The notes under the pieces are model-generated. The model made no database searches and was not told the DNA's origin. It worked only from the letters and a program-made list of their open reading frames with translations. Positions 46,066 to 54,822 of a stretch of DNA of 64,000 nt are shown piece by piece. The stretch is taken from positions 124,001-188,000 of the forward strand of contig NZ_WPZY01000002.1 of assembly GCF_013031405.1 (NCBI RefSeq). The letters are read 5' to 3'. Within the stretch, counting starts at the first letter, position 1, and each line of letters opens with the position of its first letter. The stretch is from Ruegeria sp. HKCCD8929 (lineage in GTDB: Bacteria > Pseudomonadota > Alphaproteobacteria > Rhodobacterales > Rhodobacteraceae). The position numbers and the translations under genes are program-made.

Positions 46066-46962
46066 TCAGGAGGAGGGTGCCACTGCCTGATACATTGACA
46101 CCGTTTTGTTGGTGCCCTCGGTCAGGGCTTTGGCCTGGTCCGTGCGGATCTTTTGATGCAGGTCCAGCGCCTTGGGGTCGAACAGGGTCTCGGGCGGGTC
46201 GATATGGATGAAATTGCTGCTGTGATCCGCGCCGCGCGCCAGCATCGCGTAGTCGCGATCGGCGACCTGCTGGCGCGCGTTGGGGTTGAGATAGCGGATC
46301 GCCATTCCGATGCGCCGATCGTCCGAGGCATTGGGGCCCGAGCCGTGGATGGTCAGGCCGTGATGCAGCGACATCTGCCCCGGTTGCAGTTCGATGTGGG
46401 TCTTGTCCTTGTCGGCGACCTCAACCGCGATCTCCTGCCCGCGCGAGAGCAGGTTGGTGTCCGAGAACGTATCGTTGTGCGGCAGGATAGGGTTCCTGTG
46501 GCTGCCCGCCACCAGATCCATGCAGCCGCTGGCGGTTGTGGCCGGGGACAGTGCCAGCCAGGCGGTCACCTGATCCGAGGTTTCGCCCATGCCCCAATAG
46601 GTCAGGTCCTGATGCATGCTAACGATCTGGGTGGTGCGGGGCTCCTTGATGAAGAACTCGGCCGACCAGATCAGCAGGTCGGGGCCGAGGATGCCCTGAA
46701 CCACATCGAGGATGCGGGGATCGCGCGCCAGCCGGGCCACCATCGGCATGACCACGTGGCTGTTGAGGCGTTTGTACATGCTGAGCGGCAGGGGCAGGTC
46801 GGTCTCGCGCCAATTGGCCTCGATCCGTTCCAGTTCGGCGCGCAGGTCCGCGGCCTCGGACGGGGGCAGGATCTGGAACGGGTAGAGAAACCCGTCCTCC
46901 CAATATTGCGCGATCTGGGCGTCGGAGAGGTGGCCGTTTTCAAGGGGCAAGTGCGTGGGCAT
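46066..46962 (-). CDS. Phytanoyl-CoA dioxygenase family protein
   Basis: A 298-aa Fe(II)/2-oxoglutarate dioxygenase of the PhyH group. The iron-binding HxD is in MHQDLTYWG. The distal His and the 2-oxoglutarate Arg are in HGSGPNASDDRRIGMAIRYL. Members hydroxylate small molecules such as ectoine, phosphonates or acyl-CoAs; this sequence does not settle which. A LysR regulator gene lies divergently 104 bases upstream and may control it. Confidence 0.87.
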   Translation of the reverse strand: MPTHLPLENGHLSDAQIAQYWEDGFLYPFQILPPSEAADLRAELERIEANWRETDLPLPLSMYKRLNSHVVMPMVARLARDPRILDVVQGILGPDLLIWSAEFFIKEPRTTQIVSMHQDLTYWGMGETSDQVTAWLALSPATTASGCMDLVAGSHRNPILPHNDTFSDTNLLSRGQEIAVEVADKDKTHIELQPGQMSLHHGLTIHGSGPNASDDRRIGMAIRYLNPNARQQVADRDYAMLARGADHSSNFIHIDPPETLFDPKALDLHQKIRTDQAKALTEGTNKTVSMYQAVAPSS

Positions 46963-47066
46963 GGGAGGCTCCGTTTCGTGCGTTGGGGACAGTTTAGGCG
47001 GGGTTTGCGCGGGCTCAGAACGGTTTGTCTTGCCGGTCAGGGTAAGTTTTGCTTAGCCTGAAGCCC

Positions 47067-47981
47067 ATGGCATCCCGCGTTCCCTCCCTGAACTGGCTGC
47101 GCGTGTTCGAAGCGGCGGCGCGTACCGAGAGCTTTGCCCGGGCGGCGGCGCAGCTCAACATGTCGGCGGCGGCGGTCAGCCAGCAGGTCAAGGCGCTGGA
47201 GACGCGGCTGGGCACGCCGCTGTTTCACCGCCACGCCCATGCGGTCACGCTGACCGAGGCCGGGCGGGCTTATCTGCCCAGCGTGCAGCAATCGCTGCTG
47301 ATGCTGGAGACCGCCACCTCGGGCCTGTTTGGCGAAAGCCGCGAGCAGAGGCTTTATGTCCAGTCCATCCTGCTGTTTGCCCAAGGCGTGCTGGCACCGG
47401 GTTTGGGCGGGTTTCGGCGCGATCATCCGGATGTCAATCTGGTGCTGAGCACCGGCAGCGACGCGGTGGATTTCGCCAACCGGTTCGCGGACCTGCAGAT
47501 CGTCTTTGGCAATCCGGCGCAATTTGGCGTCGAGAGCGATCTGCTCTTGTCCGAGGTGATCTATCCCGTGGCCCTGCCCGAACTGGCGGATCAGATCCAC
47601 CGGCCCGAGGATCTGCTGCGGTTTGCCCTGATCGACGTGGCGGCGCATCGCGCCGGGTGGCCGCACATGTTCGAGGTGCTGCGTCTGTCGCCCGGCGGCG
47701 CCCGGTTCATGGTCTCGGACAACACCATCATGGCCGCGTCACTGGCCGCCGAGGGGCAGGGCGTGGCGCTGGCCCGGGCGCCCGCCAGCGACAGTCTGAT
47801 GGCGCGGTTTGGCCTGGTGCCGTGCCTGTCCGATATCGCGGTGCCGGGGCGCGAATCCTACCATCTGGTCTATGACGACCGCGACCTGTTGCGCCCGCCC
47901 GCGCGCATGTTCCGGGACTGGCTGCTGGATTATCTGCCCCGATCTGGCGCGTCCTCTGGACATCGGGTTGCGGCAGGCTAG
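47067..47981 (+). CDS. LysR family transcriptional regulator
   Basis: A 304-aa LysR regulator. The N-terminal helix-turn-helix is LNWLRVFEAAARTESFARAA...NMSAAAVSQQVKALE, resembling the GcvA group, and the effector-binding domain fills the rest. It is divergent from the phytanoyl-CoA dioxygenase gene and 35 bases ahead of the CoxL-like gene, so either could be its target. ATG at 47067 suits the family N-terminus. Confidence 0.9.
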   Translation: MASRVPSLNWLRVFEAAARTESFARAAAQLNMSAAAVSQQVKALETRLGTPLFHRHAHAVTLTEAGRAYLPSVQQSLLMLETATSGLFGESREQRLYVQSILLFAQGVLAPGLGGFRRDHPDVNLVLSTGSDAVDFANRFADLQIVFGNPAQFGVESDLLLSEVIYPVALPELADQIHRPEDLLRFALIDVAAHRAGWPHMFEVLRLSPGGARFMVSDNTIMAASLAAEGQGVALARAPASDSLMARFGLVPCLSDIAVPGRESYHLVYDDRDLLRPPARMFRDWLLDYLPRSGASSGHRVAAG

Positions 47982-48016
47982 TCTCGCGCTCTGAGGCAGT
48001 CGGAAAGGGGCGCGGG

Positions 48017-50308
48017 ATGGAGAAATTCGGGAAAAGCCAGCCGGTCAAACGGGTCGAGGATGTGCGCTTTCTGACCGGCCACGGGCGGTATCTGGACAAC
48101 ACCATGCCCGAGGGTGCGCTGTATGCCATGTTCTTTCGCAGCCCGGTGGCGCATGGGCAAATTGCCGCGCTGGATCTGGACGCCGCGCGTGAGGCCGAGG
48201 GCGTGCATCTGGTGATGACGGTCGATGATCTGGCGGCAGCGGGCATCGACACGGTGATGAGCGCGACCGTGGTGCCCAACCGCGACGGCTCGAAAGGGGC
48301 CGCGCCAGCGCGCCACATGCTGGCCAAAGATCGTGTGCGGTTCGTGGGTGAGCCGGTGGCCATGGTCGTCGCCGAGACCCTCGAACAGGCGCGCGATGCC
48401 ATCGAGCTGATCTGGATGGAGACCGACGATCTGCCTGCCAAGATGGATCTGGCGCCGGGCGGGGAGGTGATCCACGCGCAAGCGCCGGACAATCGCGCCT
48501 TTGACTGGGGCATGGGCGACGAGGCGGCGACCGATGCAGCGTTTCAGGCGGCGGCGCACGCGGTGTCGCTGAGCATTCATGACAACCGGGTCATCGTGAA
48601 CTCGATCGAGCCGCGCGGTTGCCATGCGGAATGGCGCGACGGGCGGCTGCATTTCTATTACGGCGGGCAGGGCGTCTGGGGGATGAAGGCGCAGCTGGTC
48701 GAGAAGCTGAAGATCGGTGCCGATGATCTGCGCGTGGTCACGCCGGATGTGGGCGGCGGGTTCGGCATGAAGGCGATGCCGTATCCTGAGTATTTCCCGG
48801 TGGCTCATGCGGCACGGGTGCTGGACCGCCCCGTGCACTGGATGTCCGAACGCACCGAGGCGATGCTGACCGACAATCATGGCCGCGACCTGACCTCGGT
48901 CGCCGAACTGGCCTTTGATGCCGATCACCGGATCACCGCCTACCGGGTGAAAACCCTCTGCAACATGGGCGCCTATAACAGCCATTTTGCGCAGGCGATC
49001 CAGACGCAGCTGTTCAGCCGGGTGCTGATGGGGGTCTACGACGTGCAGACCACTTGGCTGCAGGTCGAGGGGATCTATACCAACACCACGCAGGTTGATG
49101 CTTATCGTGGTGCCGGGCGGCCCGAGGCGATCTATGTGCTGGAGCGGATGATGGACCGCGCCGCGCGCGAGTTGGGGGTCGATCCGTGGGACCTGCGGCG
49201 CCGGAACTTCGTCCGGCCCGAGGCCTTTCCTTACAAGACCGCCACTGGCGAGACCTATGATGTCGGCGATTTCGACAAGCTGCTGAGCCGGGCGCAGGAG
49301 CAGACCACGGGCTTTGCATCCCGCAAGGCGGCGGATGCCGAACGCGGCCTGCTGCGGGGGCAGGGGATCTGTTACTATATCGAAAGTATTCTGGGCGATC
49401 CTTCGGAAGGCGCGAAGGTGGAGTTCCATGAGGATGGCAGTGTGAGTCTCTATGTGGGCACCCAATCGAACGGGCAGGGTCATGAGACGGTCTATGCCCA
49501 GTTTCTGGCCGACCAGACCGGTATCCCGGCGGAGCGGATCACCGTGGTTCAGGGCGACAGTGACGGGATGGCACAGGGCGGCGGCACCGGTGGGTCCCGC
49601 TCGGTCACCACTCAGAGCCATGCGACGCTGGCCACGGTGGACACTATTGTTGCCGCATTCACGCCCTATCTTGCCGATAAGATGGGGGTCGAGGAGAGCG
49701 CTGTGAGCTTTGACCACGAAACCTTCCGCGCGCCGGGGTCGAACCTGACGCCTACGCTGCTTGAGGCGGCCGAGATGGCGCGGGCGGACGGGCGGTCGGA
49801 GCTTTTACGGCACGAGGCCCGGGCCAGGCTGCCCGGGCGCAGCTATCCCAACGGCGCCCATGTTGCCGAGGTCGTGATCGATTCTTACACCGGCGAAGTC
49901 AGCGTCGACCGCTACACGGTCGTCGACGATTTTGGTAATCTGATCAACCCGATGCTGGCCGAGGGGCAGGTGCATGGCGGGGTGGCGCAGGGCATCGGTC
50001 AGGCGCTGTGCGAGCATGTGGTGCATGATGCGGATGGACAACTGCTCACGGCAACGTTCATGGACTACGCCTTGCCGCGCGCGGGCGACGTGCCCATGAT
50101 TGGATTTACCTCGGTGCCGGTTCCATCCACAGCCAACCCGATGGGAATGAAGGGCTGTGGCGAGGCCGGAACGGTGGGCGCGCTGGCCGCCGTGGCAAAT
50201 GCGGTTCAGGATGCGCTCTGGGAACGCGGGGTGCGGCAGGCGGATATGCCGTTCACACCCCTCAAGGTATGGGAACTGTTGAAGGATGAACCTGTCGCGG
50301 CTGAGTAG
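48017..50308 (+). CDS. Molybdenum hydroxylase large subunit, CoxL form II-like
   Basis: A 763-aa large subunit of the xanthine dehydrogenase/CO dehydrogenase family, which binds molybdopterin cytosine dinucleotide. VKRVEDVRFLTGHGRYLDN and GGGFGMK are typical, and the active-site loop is AYRGAGR. That loop marks form II, not the AYxCSFR of true form I CO dehydrogenase. QGHET and GMKGCGEAGTVGA, the latter with the catalytic Glu, lie near the C-terminus. No FAD (coxM) or 2Fe-2S (coxS) partner genes flank it, so the gene is alone here. The substrate is unknown. Confidence 0.9.
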   Translation: MEKFGKSQPVKRVEDVRFLTGHGRYLDNTMPEGALYAMFFRSPVAHGQIAALDLDAAREAEGVHLVMTVDDLAAAGIDTVMSATVVPNRDGSKGAAPARHMLAKDRVRFVGEPVAMVVAETLEQARDAIELIWMETDDLPAKMDLAPGGEVIHAQAPDNRAFDWGMGDEAATDAAFQAAAHAVSLSIHDNRVIVNSIEPRGCHAEWRDGRLHFYYGGQGVWGMKAQLVEKLKIGADDLRVVTPDVGGGFGMKAMPYPEYFPVAHAARVLDRPVHWMSERTEAMLTDNHGRDLTSVAELAFDADHRITAYRVKTLCNMGAYNSHFAQAIQTQLFSRVLMGVYDVQTTWLQVEGIYTNTTQVDAYRGAGRPEAIYVLERMMDRAARELGVDPWDLRRRNFVRPEAFPYKTATGETYDVGDFDKLLSRAQEQTTGFASRKAADAERGLLRGQGICYYIESILGDPSEGAKVEFHEDGSVSLYVGTQSNGQGHETVYAQFLADQTGIPAERITVVQGDSDGMAQGGGTGGSRSVTTQSHATLATVDTIVAAFTPYLADKMGVEESAVSFDHETFRAPGSNLTPTLLEAAEMARADGRSELLRHEARARLPGRSYPNGAHVAEVVIDSYTGEVSVDRYTVVDDFGNLINPMLAEGQVHGGVAQGIGQALCEHVVHDADGQLLTATFMDYALPRAGDVPMIGFTSVPVPSTANPMGMKGCGEAGTVGALAAVANAVQDALWERGVRQADMPFTPLKVWELLKDEPVAAE

Positions 50309-51362
50309 ACGAATTCTCGGGTGGCTCGGACGGCCCTTGCGGTCCGAGCATTCCGCCGAGACGCAGCATCGCGAACCGCTGGTTCACGTGATCATCCTCG
50401 ACGGCACCATGTCGACGCTGGAACCGGGGTACGAGACCCATGCCGGGCAGCTCTACCGCCTGCTTTGTGCCATGGGCCCGCGCGTGTCAATCTTTTACGA
50501 GGCCGGGGTGCAGTGGCAAAGCTGGCGCCGCACCACGGATGTGGTGATGGGCAAGGGCATCAACCGCCAGATTCGGCGCGCCTACGGTTATCTCGCGTCG
50601 CGCTACAAGCCGGGCGACAAGATCTTTTTCATGGGCTATTCCCGGGGCGCCTATGGCGTGCGCAGCCTGGCCGGGGTGATCGACATGGTGGGTCTGCTCA
50701 AGGCCGAGCATGCCACGGTGCGCAACATCCGGCAGGCCTATCGCCATTACGAATGCAATCCGCGCAGTGCCCACTCGGCCGAGTTCTCGCGCAGGTTCTG
50801 CCACGAGGATCTGCAGATCGAGATGATCGGGGTGTGGGACACGGTCAAGGCGCTGGGCATGCGCCTGCCGGTCCTGTGGCGCTTTGCCGAGGCGCGGCAT
50901 GCCTTCCACAACCACCAGCTCGGCCCCAGCATCCAGCACGGCTATCACGCGCTGGCGCTGGATGAGACGCGCGAGGTGTTCCAGCCTGTCCTGTGGCAAT
51001 GCTCGCCGGGGTTCAACGGCCATGTGGAACAGGTCTGGTTCCGGGGCACCCATGGCGATGTCGGCGGGCAACTGGCGGGGCACGAGGACGCGCGGCCGCT
51101 CTCCAACCTGTCGCTGGTCTGGATGCTGGAAAAGGCCGAGGCGCATGGCATGCCGCTGCCCGAGGACTGGCGCGAGAGCTTCCCAACCGATACCGAGGCG
51201 CCCTCGGTCGGCACCTGGCGCGGCTGGGGCAAGATTTTCCTGCTGCGCCGCCACCGCACCATCGGGCGCGACCGTTCGGAACGGCTGCATGAAAGCGTGC
51301 GGCCCGAAACCATGCCCGCCCCGCTAGCCGAGGACTTCATGCGCAGTTCACGGGCCCAATAG
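50286..51362 (+). CDS. DUF2235 alpha/beta-hydrolase-like protein
   Basis: A 358-aa protein of the DUF2235 family. The nucleophile elbow is GYSRGAYGVRSLAGVI, and ILDGTMST near the N-terminus is the altered start motif of this family. GVWDTVKALG and WFRGTHGDVGG are also typical; the latter probably carries the catalytic His. Related domains occur in type VI secretion effectors, but nothing of that system is near. It overlaps the end of the CoxL-like gene by 23 bases, so the two are cotranscribed. Confidence 0.84.
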   Translation: MNLSRLSRRILGWLGRPLRSEHSAETQHREPLVHVIILDGTMSTLEPGYETHAGQLYRLLCAMGPRVSIFYEAGVQWQSWRRTTDVVMGKGINRQIRRAYGYLASRYKPGDKIFFMGYSRGAYGVRSLAGVIDMVGLLKAEHATVRNIRQAYRHYECNPRSAHSAEFSRRFCHEDLQIEMIGVWDTVKALGMRLPVLWRFAEARHAFHNHQLGPSIQHGYHALALDETREVFQPVLWQCSPGFNGHVEQVWFRGTHGDVGGQLAGHEDARPLSNLSLVWMLEKAEAHGMPLPEDWRESFPTDTEAPSVGTWRGWGKIFLLRRHRTIGRDRSERLHESVRPETMPAPLAEDFMRSSRAQ

Positions 51363-51371
51363 ACACCCCGC

Positions 51372-51402
51372 CCGCTTCTTCTTGCCAAAAATACGCAAAT
51401 CC
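51372..51402 (-). repeat. Dispersed intergenic repeat, minus-strand copy
   Basis: CCGCTTCTTCTTGCCAAAAA then TACGCAAATCC is an almost exact complement of the 41720-41752 copy. It follows the DUF2235 stop by 10 bases. Confidence 0.8.
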
Positions 51403-51447
51403 GACCTGTCCGTCCGCGCCGGCGTCGGAGAGGATCGAACTACCTGA

Positions 51448-51933
51448 TCACCCGCGCGGCAGATTCAGAACGATGCAGGTGGTCGATCCGGTGGCATAGA
51501 GGCGGCCATCCTCGACGCCGCGGATCTCGCCATGGGCGATGCCGGTCGAGCGGCCCACATGATCGGCCTCGCCCACGCATTCGACCTCGAGACCCAGCGG
51601 AATGCCGCGGATGATGTTGATCTTGTACTCCAGCGTCGTGTAGGCTGCGCCGCGCGGCACGCGGGTCTGGACGGCGCAGGCCATGGCACTGTCCAGCAGC
51701 GTGCCGTACCAGCCGCCATGCACCGAGCCCAGCGGGTTGCACACGTCGAATGTGGGGGTGCCGCGAAAGGCCACGCGGCCCTCTTCGACCGCGTGCAGCT
51801 GATAGCCCAAGGTCTTGCCGATGGGCGGGGCGGGCAGGCGGCCTTCGAGGATGCCCTGAATGAATTCCAGCCCGGACATGGTGCCCATATCCGCAGGCCC
51901 CAGCAATTCCTCGACCCCTTTGGCGTAATGCAT
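51448..51933 (-). CDS. PaaI-type hotdog thioesterase
   Basis: A 161-aa acyl-CoA thioesterase with a single hotdog fold. The core motif is GSVHGGWYGTLLDSAMACAV and the end is TLEYKINIIRGIPLG. Such enzymes release free acids from CoA thioesters. Substrate not predictable. It lies 58 bases after metF on the same strand. Confidence 0.86.
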   Translation of the reverse strand: MHYAKGVEELLGPADMGTMSGLEFIQGILEGRLPAPPIGKTLGYQLHAVEEGRVAFRGTPTFDVCNPLGSVHGGWYGTLLDSAMACAVQTRVPRGAAYTTLEYKINIIRGIPLGLEVECVGEADHVGRSTGIAHGEIRGVEDGRLYATGSTTCIVLNLPRG

Positions 51934-51991
51934 CGCGCGCGCTCCCCTTGGTTCTGGGGAACGCTAGCAGCGGGGGACGTGCGGGCAAGTC

Positions 51992-52858
51992 TTACGCGAC
52001 GTTCTGCAATTCGACCTTCGGCACGACGCCCAGGGCATGGCAGACATCGCGGGTCAGTTCCGGGCGGTTCAGGGTGTAGAAATGCAGCTTGTCCACGCCA
52101 CCCTCGATCAGGTCCGAGCACAGCTCGGTGCAGATCGCGGTGGCTAGCAGATCCTCGCGGTCGTCGCGCACGGCTTTCTCGAAGGCGCGCTCGACCCAGT
52201 CGGGGATATGGGCACCGCAGCGGCGGGCGAAGTTGCGGGCGCCGTTCCAGTTCTCGATCGGCAGGATGCCCGGGGTGATCGGCTTGTCGATCCCGGCCTT
52301 TTCGCAGGCATCGCGGAAGCGGAAAAAGGTCTCGGCCTCGAAAAAGAACTGGGTCAGCGCCTCATCCGCGCCCGCGTCCAGCTTGGCCTTGAGCCAGTCC
52401 ACATCGGCCGCCGCGCTGGGGGCCTCGGGGTGGATGTCGGGATAGGCGCCGACGCGGATGGTGAACTTGCCGGTCTCGGATAATGCCTCGATGAGTTCCA
52501 CCGAATTGGCGAAGCCGCCGGGATGCGGCTGGAACCGGCCCTCGCCCTTGGGCGGGTCGCCGCGCAGGGCCACGAGGTCGGTGACGCCCGCCTCGGCGAA
52601 ACTGTCGGCGATGGCCAGTGTCTCGTCCTTCGAGGCGCGGACACAGGTCAGATGCGCGGCCACGTTCAGGCCCGAGGATTTGTGCAGCGTCGCCACCGCC
52701 TCGCGCGTCAGTTCGCGGGTGGTGCCGCCTGCGCCATAGGTGACCGAGACGAAACGCGGCCCGAGCGGTGCCAGCGTCTGCACCGTGTCCCACAGGCGGA
52801 ACGAGGCCTCGAGTGACTGGGGCGGGAAGAATTCGAAGGAAATTTCGGGCGCAGTCAT
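51992..52858 (-). CDS. metF: Methylenetetrahydrofolate reductase
   Basis: MetF (288 aa) makes 5-methyl-THF for methionine synthesis using FAD. EISFEFFPPQSLEAS, SVTYGAGGTTRELT with the TIM-barrel start, and ALRGDPPKGEG with the FAD-binding Asp are family marks. ATG at 52858 gives the family N-terminus; the longer frame would run into the metR spacer. It is divergent from the MetR-like gene, the usual arrangement. Confidence 0.95.
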   Translation of the reverse strand: MTAPEISFEFFPPQSLEASFRLWDTVQTLAPLGPRFVSVTYGAGGTTRELTREAVATLHKSSGLNVAAHLTCVRASKDETLAIADSFAEAGVTDLVALRGDPPKGEGRFQPHPGGFANSVELIEALSETGKFTIRVGAYPDIHPEAPSAAADVDWLKAKLDAGADEALTQFFFEAETFFRFRDACEKAGIDKPITPGILPIENWNGARNFARRCGAHIPDWVERAFEKAVRDDREDLLATAICTELCSDLIEGGVDKLHFYTLNRPELTRDVCHALGVVPKVELQNVA

Positions 52859-52906
52859 GGTTTCTCTCACTCTCACATTTCCACCCTTGTCGCATGTGCG
52901 GCATTG

Positions 52907-52941
52907 TGAGACAAACTCATATTCCTCAAGAACAACATGAG
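52907..52941. promoter_or_regulatory. Candidate MetR-binding repeats in metF-metR spacer
   Basis: TGAG-ACAAA-CTCA (52907-52919) has the shape of the MetR box TGAA-N5-TTCA, with outer bases changed. A second pair, CTCA...TGAG at 52925-52941, lies 5 bases on. The spacer is only 94 bases, so binding here could control both genes. Confidence 0.55.
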
Positions 52942-52952
52942 TCTCGCGATAG

Positions 52953-53858
52953 ATGCATATCGAGTTCCGCCACCTGCGCACGATCAAGGCGATCCATGAA
53001 TGCGGCGGGCTGGCCCGCGCTGCCGATCAGCTGAACATCACCCAGTCAGCATTGAGCCATCAGATCAAGGGGTTGGAGGATCAGGCCGGGGTCGAGCTGT
53101 TCCTGCGCCGGTCCAAGCCGATGAAGCTGTCGGCGGCGGGTCTGCGCCTGCTGCGGCTGGCCGAGCAGATCCTGCCGCAGGTCGAGGCGATGCAGGCCGA
53201 GTTTTCCTCGCTGCGCGACGGGCGCACGGGCCGGATGCATATCGCCATCGAGTGCCACGCCTGTTTTGAGTGGCTGTTTCCGGTGCTGGAGGCGTTCCGC
53301 AAGTCCTGGCCGGACGTGGATGTGGACATCCGTCCGGGTCTGGCCTTTGACGCGCTGCCCGCGTTGCAGAAGGAAGAGGTGGATCTGGTCGTGTCCTCGG
53401 ACCCCGAGGATCTGCCGGGTGTCGAGTTCGTGGAACTGTTTGACTATAATGCCGTTTTCGTCGCCGCCTCGTCGCATCCCTTGGCGGAAAAGCCGTATAT
53501 CGAGGCCGAGGATTTTCGCGGCCAGACCCTGATCACCTATCCGGTCGAGCGGACCCGGCTGGACGTGTTCAGCCAGTTGCTGATCCCGGCGCGGGTGGAG
53601 CCGGCCTCGATCCGGCAGGTGGAATTGACGGCGGTGATCCTGCTGTTGGTCGCCTCGAACCGGGGGATTTCGGTGCTGCCCGACTGGGTGGTGCGTGAGG
53701 TAAAATATAACTCGGATTACGTGACGCGGCCCTTGACGGAGACTGGCATCACAAGGCGGCTTTATGCGGCGGTGCGCAGCGAGGATCTGGAAAAACCGTT
53801 CGTGCAGGAGTTGGTGAAACTGGCGCGTAGCGAGGCGACGAAGCTTCAGGCGCAATAG
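52953..53858 (+). CDS. metR: LysR family regulator, MetR-like
   Basis: A 301-aa LysR regulator. The N-terminal HTH is HLRTIKAIHECGGLARAA...NITQSALSHQIKGLE, and the effector domain carries HIAIECHACFEWLFPVLE, a hallmark of MetR, which senses homocysteine. Its divergence from metF supports that identity. It ends with a DNA-free C-terminal Lys/Gln stretch (ATKLQAQ). Confidence 0.92.
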   Translation: MHIEFRHLRTIKAIHECGGLARAADQLNITQSALSHQIKGLEDQAGVELFLRRSKPMKLSAAGLRLLRLAEQILPQVEAMQAEFSSLRDGRTGRMHIAIECHACFEWLFPVLEAFRKSWPDVDVDIRPGLAFDALPALQKEEVDLVVSSDPEDLPGVEFVELFDYNAVFVAASSHPLAEKPYIEAEDFRGQTLITYPVERTRLDVFSQLLIPARVEPASIRQVELTAVILLLVASNRGISVLPDWVVREVKYNSDYVTRPLTETGITRRLYAAVRSEDLEKPFVQELVKLARSEATKLQAQ

Positions 53859-53965
53859 GGCCGTCTGCTTGGGCAAAACCGTTGGGGCAGCTATGCACAT
53901 CATGCCCCTTGGCAAGCCGGGCGCGCGCCAGTATACGCGCGGCTTGACCGAACAGGAGCTCCCCG

Positions 53966-54751
53966 ATGATTGGCAGTGCAAACCTCAACATCATGATCAA
54001 GGCCGCGCGCAAGGCGGGCCGGTCTTTGGTGAAGGACTTTCGCGAGGTCGAGAACCTGCAGGTGTCTATGAAGGGGGCGGGCGATTTCGTGTCCAAGGCC
54101 GATATCGCCGCCGAGAACATCCTGAAGGAAGAGTTGCTGGGCGCGCGTCCAACCTATGGCTGGCTGGCCGAGGAGGGTGGTGAGGCCGCGGGTGAGGATC
54201 CGACGCGGCGCTGGATCGTCGATCCGCTGGACGGGACCACCAACTTTCTGCACGGGCTGCCGCACTGGGCGATTTCGATTGCGCTGGAGCACAAGGGCAA
54301 GATCGTGGCGGGCGTGATCTATGACGCGGCCAAGGACGAGATGTATTTTGCCGAGAAGGGCGAGGGCGCCTGGATGAACGAGACCCGCATTCGGGTGTCG
54401 GGGCGTCATCGGATGATCGAGTCGGTGTTCTCGACCGGTTTGCCCTTTGGCGGTCGTTCGGATCTTCCCGCGACGCTGCAGGATCTGGCGCGGCTGATGC
54501 CGGTTTGTGCCGGGGTGCGGCGCTGGGGCGCGGCGGCGCTGGACATGGCTTATGTGGCTGCTGGCCGCTATGAGGGGTTCTGGGAGCGGCGTCTGAACGC
54601 CTGGGATCTGGCTGCGGGGATCATCATCGTGAAGGAGGCGGGCGGGCTGGTGCAGCCGCTCGATCCGGAGAGCGATATTCTGTCGAGCGGCGAGGTGATC
54701 TGTGCCAATGAGCCGATCTTTGACAATTTCGCCAAGGTGATCCGGGGCTGA
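53966..54751 (+). CDS. suhB: Inositol monophosphatase family protein (SuhB)
   Basis: A 261-aa Mg-dependent phosphatase. The metal-binding signature WIVDPLDGTTNFLHGLPHW and the C-terminal LNAWDLAAGIIIVKEAGG are intact. In enterobacteria SuhB also works as a ribosomal RNA antitermination factor, which may apply here. ATG at 53966 follows AGGAGCTCCCCG. Confidence 0.94.
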   Translation: MIGSANLNIMIKAARKAGRSLVKDFREVENLQVSMKGAGDFVSKADIAAENILKEELLGARPTYGWLAEEGGEAAGEDPTRRWIVDPLDGTTNFLHGLPHWAISIALEHKGKIVAGVIYDAAKDEMYFAEKGEGAWMNETRIRVSGRHRMIESVFSTGLPFGGRSDLPATLQDLARLMPVCAGVRRWGAAALDMAYVAAGRYEGFWERRLNAWDLAAGIIIVKEAGGLVQPLDPESDILSSGEVICANEPIFDNFAKVIRG

Positions 54752-54783
54752 CCGGTATTCCGCCGCGGGGCGGCGGAGCCTCC

Positions 54784-54813
54784 GGCGGGAGTATTTGGAA
54801 AAAGATGAAGGGC
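54784..54813 (+). repeat. Dispersed intergenic repeat, GTATTT...GATGAAG subtype
   Basis: GGCGGGAGTATTTGGAAAAA then GATGAAGGGCG. It is closest to 14721-14750 and lies just after suhB, behind a GC-rich hairpin (CCGCCG/CGGCGG). Confidence 0.7.
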
Positions 54814-54822
54814 GCGGTGCGT

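Noticed and set aside
46066..46962. Ectoine hydroxylase
   Set aside because: The iron and 2-oxoglutarate residues fit the wider PhyH family, but no ectoine synthesis genes are near and no diagnostic motif can be claimed by eye.
48017..50308. Aerobic CO dehydrogenase
   Set aside because: The active-site loop is AYRGAGR, form II, and lacks the Cys of form I enzymes. coxM and coxS are missing too, so a CO-oxidising role is not supported.
52859..52952. SAM or SAH riboswitch ahead of metF
   Set aside because: The spacer is 94 bases, has no stable multi-stem fold I can see, and is better explained by MetR-type sites.
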